Shown here: in pieces, positions 1 to 7,365 of the stretch
Layout: each line of letters opens with the position of its first letter
Numbering within the stretch: the stretch's first letter is position 1
Source of the DNA: Halothiobacillus neapolitanus
GTDB lineage: Bacteria > Pseudomonadota > Gammaproteobacteria > Halothiobacillales > Halothiobacillaceae
NCBI GenBank assembly: GCA_020721485.1
Contig: DYMR01000002.1
Coordinates: 2,280-25,258, forward strand
DNA: 22,979 nt
Direction: 5' to 3'
Translations under genes and position numbers: made by a program
The notes under the pieces: model-generated
What the model saw: the letters and a program-made list of their open reading frames with translations, nothing else
Databases searched by the model: none
What the model was told of the DNA's origin: nothing

Positions 1-819
1 TCACGGTTGGCTCGGCAAGGAAAGCCATCGACAGGCGTTTTGCGTGGTCAGTTCGCCCACCGCCGCAAGCGACATACCGCGCAAATCCGCCAGCATTTGG
101 GCGGTGTGGGTCACAAAAATCGGCGTATTGGGCTTGCCGCGATGGGGCGCGGGTGCCAAATAAGGCGCGTCGGTTTCGATCAAGAGGCGATCCGCCGGGG
201 CTTTTTGTGCCACCTCGCGCAGGTCTGCGGCGTTTTTGTAGGTCAAAATGCCGGAAAACGACAGGTAAAAGCCCAAATCCAAGGCGCGGCGTGCAATGTC
301 CCAAGATTCGACGAAACAGTGCATCACGCCGCCGCAGTCGCGGGCGCCTTCGGCTTCGAGTACGGCCATCGTGTCTTCCGCCGCCGCTCTTGTGTGAATA
401 ATCAATGGCTTATGCAGAATGCGCGCGGCGGCAATGTGTTGGCGGAACCGCTCGTGCTGCCAGGCTTCGGCCACGCCGCTGCGAAAATAATCGAGCCCGG
501 TTTCACCAATCGCCGCCACGGCGGCCTGCCACGGGCTACCGCGCACGGCGGCAATCAGCGCATCGGCATCCAGCACCAGCTCGGGATCATCGGTCGGGTG
601 AACGCCGTAGGACAACCAGACTTGCGGGCGATCCGCCGCCGGTTTGAGATAGGGTTCAACCAGCGAGGCCATGGCCTGCCAACGATCTGGGTGAATGGCG
701 ACGCAGAGCATGCGGCGAACGCCCGCATCCCAGGCGGCAGACATGAAGCGATCAAACTCGCCCGCAAAAGGCGTCAGGTCGAGTTTGTCGAGATGACAAT
801 GGCTATCGAAAAAATTCAT
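1..819 (-). CDS. tatD: TatD family metal-dependent hydrolase (DNase)
   Basis: This is a 272-residue protein of the TatD family, TIM-barrel metal hydrolases with 3'-5' exonuclease activity linked to DNA repair and quality control. The family motifs occur in order: FDSHCHLD near the N-terminus (metal-binding His pair), IGETGLDYF (metal-binding Glu), KPLIIHTR, VMHCF and IETDAPYL (catalytic Asp). The reading frame stays open upstream to a TTG at 861, but the ATG at 819 gives the standard N-terminus just before FDSHCHLD, so I chose it; no strong ribosome binding site precedes either start. The stop codon is the first three bases of the window, so the gene is complete. It is the last visible gene of the psd-to-tatD minus-strand series and follows the methyltransferase gene by 87 nt. 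In Pseudomonas tatD lies beside pilZ (from memory), so the sequence to the left may be informative. The family assignment is secure; the cellular substrate is not known from sequence. Confidence 0.95.
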   Translation of the reverse strand: MNFFDSHCHLDKLDLTPFAGEFDRFMSAAWDAGVRRMLCVAIHPDRWQAMASLVEPYLKPAADRPQVWLSYGVHPTDDPELVLDADALIAAVRGSPWQAAVAAIGETGLDYFRSGVAEAWQHERFRQHIAAARILHKPLIIHTRAAAEDTMAVLEAEGARDCGGVMHCFVESWDIARRALDLGFYLSFSGILTYKNAADLREVAQKAPADRLLIETDAPYLAPAPHRGKPNTPIFVTHTAQMLADLRGMSLAAVGELTTQNACRWLSLPSQP

Positions 820-870
820 GCGCGGCAGGATGGCAAAATCTCGGCAGGCTGACAAGGCCAATGCGCTTCA

Positions 871-912
871 CGCCTCCGTCATGACGCCTCGGTCATGACG
901 CCTCAGTCATAA
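871..912. repeat. Three 14-bp tandem repeats across the end of the methyltransferase gene
   Basis: Three head-to-tail imperfect copies are visible: CGCCTCCGTCATGA (871-884), CGCCTCGGTCATGA (885-898) and CGCCTCAGTCATAA (899-912). The last copy overlaps the stop codon of the methyltransferase gene (907-909). Read on the minus strand, each copy contains ATGAC followed by GAGGCG. They therefore form a chain of minimal reading frames (M-T-E-A-S-stop, twice, then M-T-E-A-stop), the first two each ending in an ATGA overlap with the next, leading toward tatD. The repeats are seen directly. A role in re-initiation between the two genes is only an inference; simple slippage duplication is the dull alternative. 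Confidence 0.85.
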
Positions 913-2091
913 CACTTCGGCGGGACGATTCAATCGCAGCACGCGAAAGCGCTCGCCCATTTCCGTGGGCATCACCAGTTCTTTGAAGCCTTGCGCCAAG
1001 GCCGCCGCCTGCCGGCGATCGGGCGCCGCCGCCATCATCGCGGTAAAGCGATCCGGCACATCGGTACCGAGCAGCCAACTCGCCTGACTGCGCTCGCCAT
1101 CCACCCGCCAGCCGGCACCCGCCGCCAAGGCCGCCGTGCGGCTGAAATCAACCCAGGCGGTGATGTCCTGCAAGCCCGGATAAACGAACGGATCATCATG
1201 CGCGCGGTGCCGATAATGACAGCGCAGGCTGCCATCCTGCCGATCCGGTCGATACAACTCTTGCGCCGATGCACCGTAATCCAGCAGATACACCCGTGTG
1301 GCCTTGGGCGCCGCCACGGCGCGGTACAACGCGGCCAGCCATTCGCCCAACGCCAAGTTGATTTCGGCCATGATGGGCGCGTCGGGCAAATCCTCGGGCG
1401 GCCACCACCCTTCATACGGTTGGAGCGCCGCCGTTAATTCAGCCGACGAACCCAAATCCACCCAAGCAAACCGTTCACCCTGAAGCCCAACCCCCACCGC
1501 GCAGGCAGAATCTGCCCGCCCCGGCACCCAGCGGAACCGCGTCACGGGCATCGCATCGAGCACTTCGTTCGCCAACAACATGCCGCCCGGCCATGCGGGG
1601 CTGAGCGCCTCCAGCGCCGACACCCACCGCAACCGCTGCCACAACGCCTCCGGCAATTCCGCCCGAAGCCGCGCTTGCTGGCGCGCTTGCAGCGCCGGGC
1701 TGATTTCGATAATCACATACTGCGACGGCAGGCAGCCCCGCGCGGCGCATTCCGTCAAAAAATCCAACGCCAATTGCCCCGAACCGGCGCCAAATTCGCC
1801 CACCGCCGTGCCGCAACCACTGGCGAGCGCCTGCTGCCATTCGTACACCAACCCGGCGGCAAACAAGGGCGAACGCTCCGGCGCGGTCACAAAATCCCCG
1901 CCCTGGCCAAACTGCACCTGACCGCTGCCGTAATACCCCCATTGCGGGTGATACAGCACGGCAGCCATGTATTCGGCAAAGGGCAACGGCGCCTGCCGCA
2001 TGTGATCGGTCAGCCAAGAAATTAGGGCCGAGCTTTTGAGCCGATCTTCCGCCTCGGGAATCGGCAGGGAAAAATCAGGTGCCGAGGTCAT
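907..2091 (-). CDS. MidA/NDUFAF7-family class I SAM-dependent methyltransferase
   Basis: This 394-residue protein belongs to the DUF185/MidA family. The mitochondrial member (NDUFAF7) methylates an arginine of a complex I subunit; bacterial members are mostly uncharacterised. Near the N-terminus is the family block EYMAAVLYHPQWGYYG followed by GGDFVTAPE. The SAM-binding loop GEFGAGSG lies at about residues 98-105, and LLANEVLDAMP and LLDYGASAQELY follow, all typical of the family. The open frame extends further upstream through folB, but the ATG at 2091 lies 2 nt after the folB stop and gives the usual N-terminal length, so it is the likely start although no clear ribosome binding site precedes it. 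The tight spacing implies co-transcription and translational coupling with folB. Family membership is secure; the bacterial substrate is unknown. Confidence 0.9.
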   Translation of the reverse strand: MTSAPDFSLPIPEAEDRLKSSALISWLTDHMRQAPLPFAEYMAAVLYHPQWGYYGSGQVQFGQGGDFVTAPERSPLFAAGLVYEWQQALASGCGTAVGEFGAGSGQLALDFLTECAARGCLPSQYVIIEISPALQARQQARLRAELPEALWQRLRWVSALEALSPAWPGGMLLANEVLDAMPVTRFRWVPGRADSACAVGVGLQGERFAWVDLGSSAELTAALQPYEGWWPPEDLPDAPIMAEINLALGEWLAALYRAVAAPKATRVYLLDYGASAQELYRPDRQDGSLRCHYRHRAHDDPFVYPGLQDITAWVDFSRTAALAAGAGWRVDGERSQASWLLGTDVPDRFTAMMAAAPDRRQAAALAQGFKELVMPTEMGERFRVLRLNRPAEVL

Positions 2092-2093
2092 GC

Positions 2094-2486
2094 TTAAACC
2101 AAAGTCGTCGCCGGCTTCGGCCTGCCCCGTGAAATAAGAATCCCGACACCGCGCGCATACGGCAGCGCCAAGGGCTTGAGCAATCGGCATTCGATATGCT
2201 CCAACAGCGGAAACCGCACGAACAAGCCATCCGTGACTGCCTGCGCCAAGGTTTCGACCAGTTGAAACGCGCCGGTTTGGGTTATGCTCATGATGGCTTC
2301 ACACACCCGCTGATAATCGACCGTTGCGCCAATATCATCGTCAATCGCCGCCGAATCGACCCGCGCGACCGCCAGTTTCAAATCAAACTGCACCGGCTGA
2401 ACGGCCGCCCGTTCGTGCGGATAGATGCCGATGATGGTTTCAAACTCCAGCCCTTCGATCAAAATCCAATCCCATGCGGTACTCAT
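2094..2486 (-). CDS. folB: Dihydroneopterin aldolase
   Basis: FolB converts 7,8-dihydroneopterin to 6-hydroxymethyl-7,8-dihydropterin and glycolaldehyde in cytoplasmic folate synthesis. The 130-residue protein has the family pattern: an N-terminal strand IEGLEFETIIGIYPHER, the central ATVDYQRVCEAI stretch, and the catalytic segment FQLVETLAQAV with its Glu, followed by a C-terminal strand with conserved KP. The length is normal (about 120 residues in the family). The ATG at 2486 is preceded by GAGGAG about 6 nt upstream, a good ribosome binding site. It starts 9 nt after the FimX-like gene stops and ends 2 nt before the methyltransferase starts, so it is in the middle of a compact operon. No other folate genes are in view. 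Confidence 0.92.
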   Translation of the reverse strand: MSTAWDWILIEGLEFETIIGIYPHERAAVQPVQFDLKLAVARVDSAAIDDDIGATVDYQRVCEAIMSITQTGAFQLVETLAQAVTDGLFVRFPLLEHIECRLLKPLALPYARGVGILISRGRPKPATTLV

Positions 2487-2495
2487 GCCGGCTCC

Positions 2496-4586
2496 TCAAA
2501 ATTGGCTGAAGTCGAATTCGAGGCTGTCGCGCGGGCTTTGAATGAAATCCCCTTGCACCAGATCGACCCCCATCGGCCACAGCAATTGCAGGGTGGCGGG
2601 GTCTTCGACATTGGGCACGATGACTTCAATCTCGCGCGCGTTCGATTCGTTGAGCAGCTTGGTCACGGCGGCCTGATTGCCGGCTTCTTGACTGAAGCGT
2701 TCCAACAGCGTGCGCGAGACTTTGATTTCGCGGGTTTTCAGATGATCCAGCAAACGGAACGGCTCCGCGCCTTCGCCAAAACCGTCGATCAACAGCCCGC
2801 AGCCGAGCGGCGCAATGGTGTCGCGCAGCATTTCCAAATGCTTGAGCAGATAGCCCGCCAATTCGGCACGCACTTGAATAATCAACGAATCTTCTGGCAA
2901 GCGCACGCTGGCCAAACGGTTCATCAAAAATTGGCCGAATTCGTTGTCGCGCAGGGATTGCTCGCTCACCCGCACATACAACTTGACCTTTTCGCCGCGC
3001 CGCAGCGATTCGCTAATCAATTTCAGCGCGCTGAGCACCACCCAGCGGTCAATCGCGCCCATCAAATCGCCCCGCTCCGCGCGGCTCAAAAACTCCATCG
3101 GGCGCAGGGCGTTGCCCTCTTCATCGAGCATGCGCAGGAACACTTCAAACCGGTTGACTTCCCGCCGGCCTTGTAGCGAAACAATCGGCTGGAAGGCGAG
3201 TTTGAAGCGACTTTCTTTGAGCGCGTCTTTGATGCGGCGCGCCCAGCTTTCTTCCATTTCCTGATCGGAAGCGGTGCGCAAATCCGGCTTGAACAACTCC
3301 ATAAGGTTCGTGCCGCGTTCCGCCGCCTTGCTGGATGCCCGTTCTGCCCGCACCACCAATTCCATGCCGTTTTGCGGCGAATTGCTGTCCAGCAGCACCA
3401 AGCCGAGCGCGACCAGCACCGTGGCCGAAGTCGTGCCGATGGTAAAAATGTAATCTTTGGTGAAGCCCAACAAGCTGTTCGCCAGCGTCTCGCCCTGCGC
3501 GACATCGGATTTGCCCAGCAACACCAGGAAGGAGTACGCGCCATGCCGCGCGACCAAGCCCCGACCGCCCACCAAGGCTTCCAGTTCTTTGCCGTATTCG
3601 GTCAACAGGCTATCCACGCCCGTGGTGCCGACCAATTTTTTCAGCGCTTCGTGATTGATGATGTCGAGCATAATCAACATGCCTTGCTCGGAATCGTCAT
3701 CCCGCAGGACTTCTAACCGCTCATGCAGTTGGTCGAAGAAATAGTTGCGGTTGTACAGGCCGGTCAACAAATCACGGCGGGCGAAAAACTCCAACTGTTC
3801 TTCAACTTCCGCCGAGTTTTGCTGTTTGCGGGAAACGAACAACTGCAAACAGGCTTCGCCGTCGAAGGTGGCTTTGGAGGAGGAAATGATGACCTTGATT
3901 TTGTCGCCGCCTTCGGTGCGCAGCTCAAATTCATCGGTGCCCTCTTCTTCGCGCAAGAACGATTTCAGCCGAGCGGCGCTTTCGCCAATGGCGCGGTCGA
4001 GCAGGGGCTCTTCGACCAAATCTTCCAGCACATTGAAACCCATCAAATCCAGATAGGCGCGGTTGCCGTAAATATGTAGGCCGTCTTGCAAATAGGCGAC
4101 CGCCTCGCTCGAACCGTCGATCAGCTTCTGGCAACGCATTTCTGCGCTGGCCAGTTGCCGCCGGAACGCATTGGCATCTTCCGCCGTTTGCGCCGCCACC
4201 AATTCGCGCAGCAGCACTGGCATCAGTCGCGCTTCAGAGGTGACAATCGCATACGCGCCCATGTCGTACAGCGGCAGGATTTGCGTGTCGTCATTCAAAT
4301 CGCAGAGCACGATTTTCGGCAGCCCGGAAAACAAGGGCTGCGCCGCCGCATCGTGGTTCATCGCATCGAGCAGGCTGCCCGCATGCCCTTCAAAATCGAG
4401 CACCACAAGCGCCGGCACCGATTTACCGACCTGAATCACCGCCTCTTCAAGGCTGGGCGCATGGTTCACACTGGCCTGCAACCCCTGATTGCGGAGCTGG
4501 CTCCGCAGTGTCACCGCCTCGTTGACGGATCGGGAAAGATACAGGATTGAAAAAGGGCGATCCTTAACCCGCTCACGCATCGACAC
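2496..4586 (-). CDS. fimX: FimX-like REC-PAS-GGDEF-EAL protein, enzymatically degenerate c-di-GMP effector
   Basis: This 696-residue cytoplasmic protein matches FimX in length (about 690) and domain order: receiver-like (about 12-125), PAS (about 146-255), GGDEF (about 265-430) and EAL (about 455-690). The receiver lacks the acidic pair after its first strand but has an Asp at 64. The GGDEF site reads GAYSF (349-353), so cyclase activity is unlikely. The EAL signature reads EVF (481-483) and the usual DDFG is IDGFG, so a metal-binding Asp is missing and phosphodiesterase activity is unlikely. In Pseudomonas and Xanthomonas FimX binds c-di-GMP through such an EAL domain and controls type IV pilus assembly. 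The start is a GTG at 4586, six nt after GGAGG; an ATG at 4580 is the alternative, with a poorer spacing. It overlaps the upstream PilZ-like gene by 14 nt, so the two are translationally coupled. The assignment rests on architecture and motifs; orthology to fimX is likely but not proved here. Confidence 0.8.
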   Translation of the reverse strand: MSMRERVKDRPFSILYLSRSVNEAVTLRSQLRNQGLQASVNHAPSLEEAVIQVGKSVPALVVLDFEGHAGSLLDAMNHDAAAQPLFSGLPKIVLCDLNDDTQILPLYDMGAYAIVTSEARLMPVLLRELVAAQTAEDANAFRRQLASAEMRCQKLIDGSSEAVAYLQDGLHIYGNRAYLDLMGFNVLEDLVEEPLLDRAIGESAARLKSFLREEEGTDEFELRTEGGDKIKVIISSSKATFDGEACLQLFVSRKQQNSAEVEEQLEFFARRDLLTGLYNRNYFFDQLHERLEVLRDDDSEQGMLIMLDIINHEALKKLVGTTGVDSLLTEYGKELEALVGGRGLVARHGAYSFLVLLGKSDVAQGETLANSLLGFTKDYIFTIGTTSATVLVALGLVLLDSNSPQNGMELVVRAERASSKAAERGTNLMELFKPDLRTASDQEMEESWARRIKDALKESRFKLAFQPIVSLQGRREVNRFEVFLRMLDEEGNALRPMEFLSRAERGDLMGAIDRWVVLSALKLISESLRRGEKVKLYVRVSEQSLRDNEFGQFLMNRLASVRLPEDSLIIQVRAELAGYLLKHLEMLRDTIAPLGCGLLIDGFGEGAEPFRLLDHLKTREIKVSRTLLERFSQEAGNQAAVTKLLNESNAREIEVIVPNVEDPATLQLLWPMGVDLVQGDFIQSPRDSLEFDFSQF

Positions 4587-6174
4587 GCTCGACCTCCATA
4601 ATCAAAAAATCTTGACCCGTTTGACAAACGGCGCCCAATTGCAGCCGCACTTCATGACCGTCGCGCAGCACCAACAAGGTTTGCGCCTCGATGGCCAACG
4701 CCGTGGCGATGACCGCGCGAGATGGGCGCGCCTGATCGTCTAACAATACGATGATTGGCCAATTTTTGCTCCAACCGGCACCGGCCGTGCGGGCATCGCG
4801 CGCATAACTGGCGAACATCTGACCGGGAATGCGCTGCACGCCCATGTCGATGGTTTTTAGGTCTTCGTCCATGTGGCGCACCCAGCGCACGACCCCCAAC
4901 ACCAAGTTGGGGCGATCCCTCGCACCCTGCGGAAATTCGGCCAACAACAGATCATCGACCGCCGCATGGCTATTGCCCGCCAAGCGCCAGTGGAACCGAA
5001 AACCTTGGGCGGAAAAGTTGATGACATCCCAAGATTCCGACGAACGAACCACGGCCGGGCGGCTTTCCGGCGCCCCGTGAACCCCTTCCCACGACAGCTC
5101 TTCATTCAAGCGCGGGTTGCGGATATCCATTTTGAATTCCGGCTCCGCCGCCAGCGGCCGCACCCCGCCGCGAATGGGTTGCTCCAAGCCTTCCCAGTCT
5201 AGCCCCGCGAGAGACAAGGAGAGATCATCGCCCATATCCGGGTGCTCCAAGCGTTCCAGCCGATGATGCGCGCTGATAAAGCCCAAGCTAATCAGGCTCG
5301 ATTGCGCGGTGGCAGGCGTTTGCGCGCTGCGGGGCGTTCGGCCTGAAAAATAGAACTGCAAGCGCTCCAACAGACCGTAAATCGTGGTGCGGCACTGAGT
5401 GGGCAAACCGTCCAACGAACTGGGTTCGTACAATCGCCCCAAATCCAGAAAGACACCCGCCGAGGCCATCGACGCGCGGGGCGTGAGGGCGACATGCGGC
5501 AGAATTTTCCCTGAAAGATCAATGAATCGGCTGGTGGCCGACGGCGTTTCTTGCGACAGGTGAATCAACTCGCCCAACTGAATCAGGCAGTCGTAACCGT
5601 CTTCCAGCTCTTCCGGCGTCAGGCCGTAGGGGTTGACCACCGCAAGGGTCAAAAACGCGACATAGTGGCGATGGATCGACAGCCAACCGCTGGGCGTGCT
5701 GTCCGCCAAATCGGCGCGCGCCAAATCGACCAATTGATGCAAATCGACGAGCAACGAACGCGGCACATCGACATACACCCGGTACCCATCGAGCAGGGTG
5801 CGAATCGCCCACTCCACGCGCTCTTGATGGATGCGAACCAGGTATTCACTGCGCTCATCTTCTTGCTCGTGCAGCGCGGTCAGCACGAGGTTCAGCAGCA
5901 ATTGCGCGTAGCGATAAAGCCGCAGCAAGGCACGCCACTGGCCGCGCGCCGTGTCGTTTAATGGCAAGCCCGATTGGCGCAGGCTGGCCCGTAAGCGCAT
6001 GGCGGTTTTGTGCAAAAACGGCAGATATGCCGTGGCCACCGCGTTGATTTCCGATTCGTCGGCCTCTTGCCATTGCAAATCGGCAAAGGCATCGCCCACC
6101 GCCCGCGCCGCCTCTTCGGGCGAAAGCAACAGCAGATCATCCAGCAAGACCAGGAGATCAGATGACAAGCTCAT
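4573..6174 (-). CDS. Conserved protein with helical N-terminal region and PilZ-like C-terminal domain
   Basis: This is a 533-residue soluble protein with no signal peptide or membrane segment. Residues 1 to about 330 look mostly helical and I do not recognise them. The C-terminal part resembles a PilZ domain: NFSAQG at 386-391 fits the (D/N)xSxxG motif, VVRWVR at 428-433 fits the following strand, and IDMGVQ follows, as in PilZ domains that end in a GV(E/Q) strand. A clear RxxxR motif, needed for c-di-GMP binding in classical PilZ domains, is not visible at the usual distance; only R372 and R377 lie nearby. Binding may therefore be lost or altered. The ATG at 6174 is preferred over the GTG at 6183 because AGGAAG lies 8 nt upstream of it. 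The gene overlaps the FimX-like gene by 14 nt. I recall that P. aeruginosa fimX also has a conserved neighbour of unknown role, but could not check it. A function in c-di-GMP or pilus control is inferred from the neighbour and the motif. Confidence 0.7.
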   Translation of the reverse strand: MSLSSDLLVLLDDLLLLSPEEAARAVGDAFADLQWQEADESEINAVATAYLPFLHKTAMRLRASLRQSGLPLNDTARGQWRALLRLYRYAQLLLNLVLTALHEQEDERSEYLVRIHQERVEWAIRTLLDGYRVYVDVPRSLLVDLHQLVDLARADLADSTPSGWLSIHRHYVAFLTLAVVNPYGLTPEELEDGYDCLIQLGELIHLSQETPSATSRFIDLSGKILPHVALTPRASMASAGVFLDLGRLYEPSSLDGLPTQCRTTIYGLLERLQFYFSGRTPRSAQTPATAQSSLISLGFISAHHRLERLEHPDMGDDLSLSLAGLDWEGLEQPIRGGVRPLAAEPEFKMDIRNPRLNEELSWEGVHGAPESRPAVVRSSESWDVINFSAQGFRFHWRLAGNSHAAVDDLLLAEFPQGARDRPNLVLGVVRWVRHMDEDLKTIDMGVQRIPGQMFASYARDARTAGAGWSKNWPIIVLLDDQARPSRAVIATALAIEAQTLLVLRDGHEVRLQLGAVCQTGQDFLIMEVERVDA

Positions 6175-6261
6175 GATTCGCACTTCCTTTTGCCAAAATA
6201 AATTTTGCGGCGGCTCATCAAACGGGAATTTTTGATGAAATCAGTCAAAACCTTCGGGAGT
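6175..6261 (-). other. Spacer between psd and the PilZ-like gene
   Basis: This 87-nt stretch separates psd from the PilZ-like gene on the same strand. It holds a 6-bp inverted repeat, TTTTGA (6230-6235) and TCAAAA (6245-6250), with a 9-nt loop, and the AGGAAG ribosome binding site of the downstream gene. It is more AT-rich than the flanking genes and may contain a promoter for the fimX group, but I could not identify convincing -35 and -10 boxes. The hairpin lacks a T-tract long enough to call it a terminator. Confidence 0.4.
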
Positions 6262-7176
6262 TTACTCCGCCAGCGGCGGCGCACAAACCCCCAATGACTG
6301 CCCCATCTTCACCGCAGCGCCCGGATGCAGGAACGATTCGAAGCCACAGGCCGCAGGCAGCAGCGCCACCACGGTCGAGCCAAGGTTGAACCGCCCCATT
6401 TCTTGCCCCCGCACGAAGTCGATCAGCATGCCGGTATCGGCGCCGTATTCCCGAACGGTGATGCCCTGCCCCGCCGGCGGCGTGACCACGCCCGCCCAGA
6501 CGGTTTCAATCGCCGCGACATTAATCGCCCCGACCAGCACCAAGGCCATCGGCCCCTGCGCGGTATCGAACACGCAGACCAATCGTTCGTTGCGCGCCAA
6601 CAATTCCGGTACTTGCTGCACCGTGGCCAGCGACACGCTGAACAAGCGCCCCGGCACATGAATCATCCGCCGCAATCGCCCGGCCAGCGGCATATGCACC
6701 CGGTGGTAATCCTTCGGCGAAAGATAAATGGTGGCGTACTGGCTGTGCGCGAACACTTCCGCCAAGGCCGCATCGCCGCCGAGTAGTTGCGCAATGGTGT
6801 AATCGCGCCCCTTCGCCTGAATCAGATTGCCGGATTGCGCCAAACCAAACTGGCTCAGCACGCCATCGCAGGGGCTTACCCACGCGGCAGGATTTTCCGG
6901 CAAAGGGCGCGCATCGTCCCGCAGAGCGCGGGTGAAAAAGGCATTGAAGGTGGCGTAAGCCGTGGGATCCGCTTCCGCCGCCTCCGCCAGATTCACCCCG
7001 AACTGACGCACGAAACGGCGAATCAAACCCGCCGTGAATGGGGTACGCCAGCGGCTGGCGCGATAAATCAGCCGAGAAATCGCGTGATGCGGCAAGACAT
7101 ATTGCACGAGCGTCCACAGCGTTTGCGCCCAAGTCGGCGCATTCTGGCCGGGTTCCGTCGGCGGTAAATCAGACAT
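6262..7176 (-). CDS. psd: Phosphatidylserine decarboxylase proenzyme
   Basis: Psd makes phosphatidylethanolamine by decarboxylating phosphatidylserine at the inner membrane. The 304-residue proenzyme has every key site: SPCDG with the Asp of the self-cleavage triad, YHRVHMP with its His, and the cleavage motif FNLGST, where cut between G266 and S267 would give a beta chain and an alpha chain starting with the pyruvoyl group. The length and the N-terminal LPHHAISRL segment fit the proteobacterial type I enzyme. The ATG at 7176 follows a GAGG ribosome binding site 7 nt upstream. It is divergent from prmB and heads the minus-strand series that includes the FimX-like gene, although the 87-nt gap downstream means co-transcription is uncertain. 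Confidence 0.96.
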   Translation of the reverse strand: MSDLPPTEPGQNAPTWAQTLWTLVQYVLPHHAISRLIYRASRWRTPFTAGLIRRFVRQFGVNLAEAAEADPTAYATFNAFFTRALRDDARPLPENPAAWVSPCDGVLSQFGLAQSGNLIQAKGRDYTIAQLLGGDAALAEVFAHSQYATIYLSPKDYHRVHMPLAGRLRRMIHVPGRLFSVSLATVQQVPELLARNERLVCVFDTAQGPMALVLVGAINVAAIETVWAGVVTPPAGQGITVREYGADTGMLIDFVRGQEMGRFNLGSTVVALLPAACGFESFLHPGAAVKMGQSLGVCAPPLAE

Positions 7177-7365
7177 AACAGCCTCAATAAAATAAGCGCT
7201 GAAACAAACCCATCCTGGATGGATTCAGCACGCCAATCACAGGACTCAGCCGCCGCATCATACCGCAGCGCCGCGCGATTCTGGCTGAATCCGCAGGCCG
7301 CGCACTGAGTTCAGCCCGAGTTCTGCCACAATGCCGACTTGTTTCACTGCGCTGAATTCAATGCC
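7177..7365. promoter_or_regulatory. Divergent psd-prmB intergenic region
   Basis: This 189-nt region must hold the promoters of both psd (leftward) and prmB (rightward). I could not pick convincing -35/-10 pairs for either. Besides the repeated GCTGAA/TTCAGC motifs described separately, it contains a compact inverted repeat CCATCC-T-GGATGG at 7210-7222, nested inside the first motif pair, and the palindrome TGAATTCA at 7353-7360, only 5 nt before the chosen prmB start. Confidence 0.6.
7198..7315. repeat. Two equally spaced inverted-repeat elements GCTGAA-N20-TTCAGC
   Basis: Element A is GCTGAA at 7198-7203 with TTCAGC at 7224-7229. Element B is GCTGAA at 7284-7289 with TTCAGC at 7310-7315. 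Both have exactly 20 nt between the arms, while the spacer sequences differ. The right arm of A extends to GGATTCAGC (7221-7229) and is a perfect 9-bp inverted match of GCTGAATCC (7284-7292) in B. A fifth copy, GCTGAATTC, starts at 7351. Such regular spacing with unrelated spacers suggests protein-binding sites more than RNA structure, but this is inference. Confidence 0.7.

Noticed and set aside
7..852. Plus-strand open frame of 281 codons opposite tatD
   Set aside because: It is a mirror of the tatD frame with biased composition and no recognisable feature.
871..912. CRISPR-like or mobile-element repeat
   Set aside because: The 14-bp copies are directly abutting with no spacers, and there are no cas genes, terminal inverted repeats or transposase.
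2196..3176. Plus-strand open frame of 326 codons opposite folB and the FimX-like gene
   Set aside because: It crosses two real genes on the other strand and shows no family motif or start signal.
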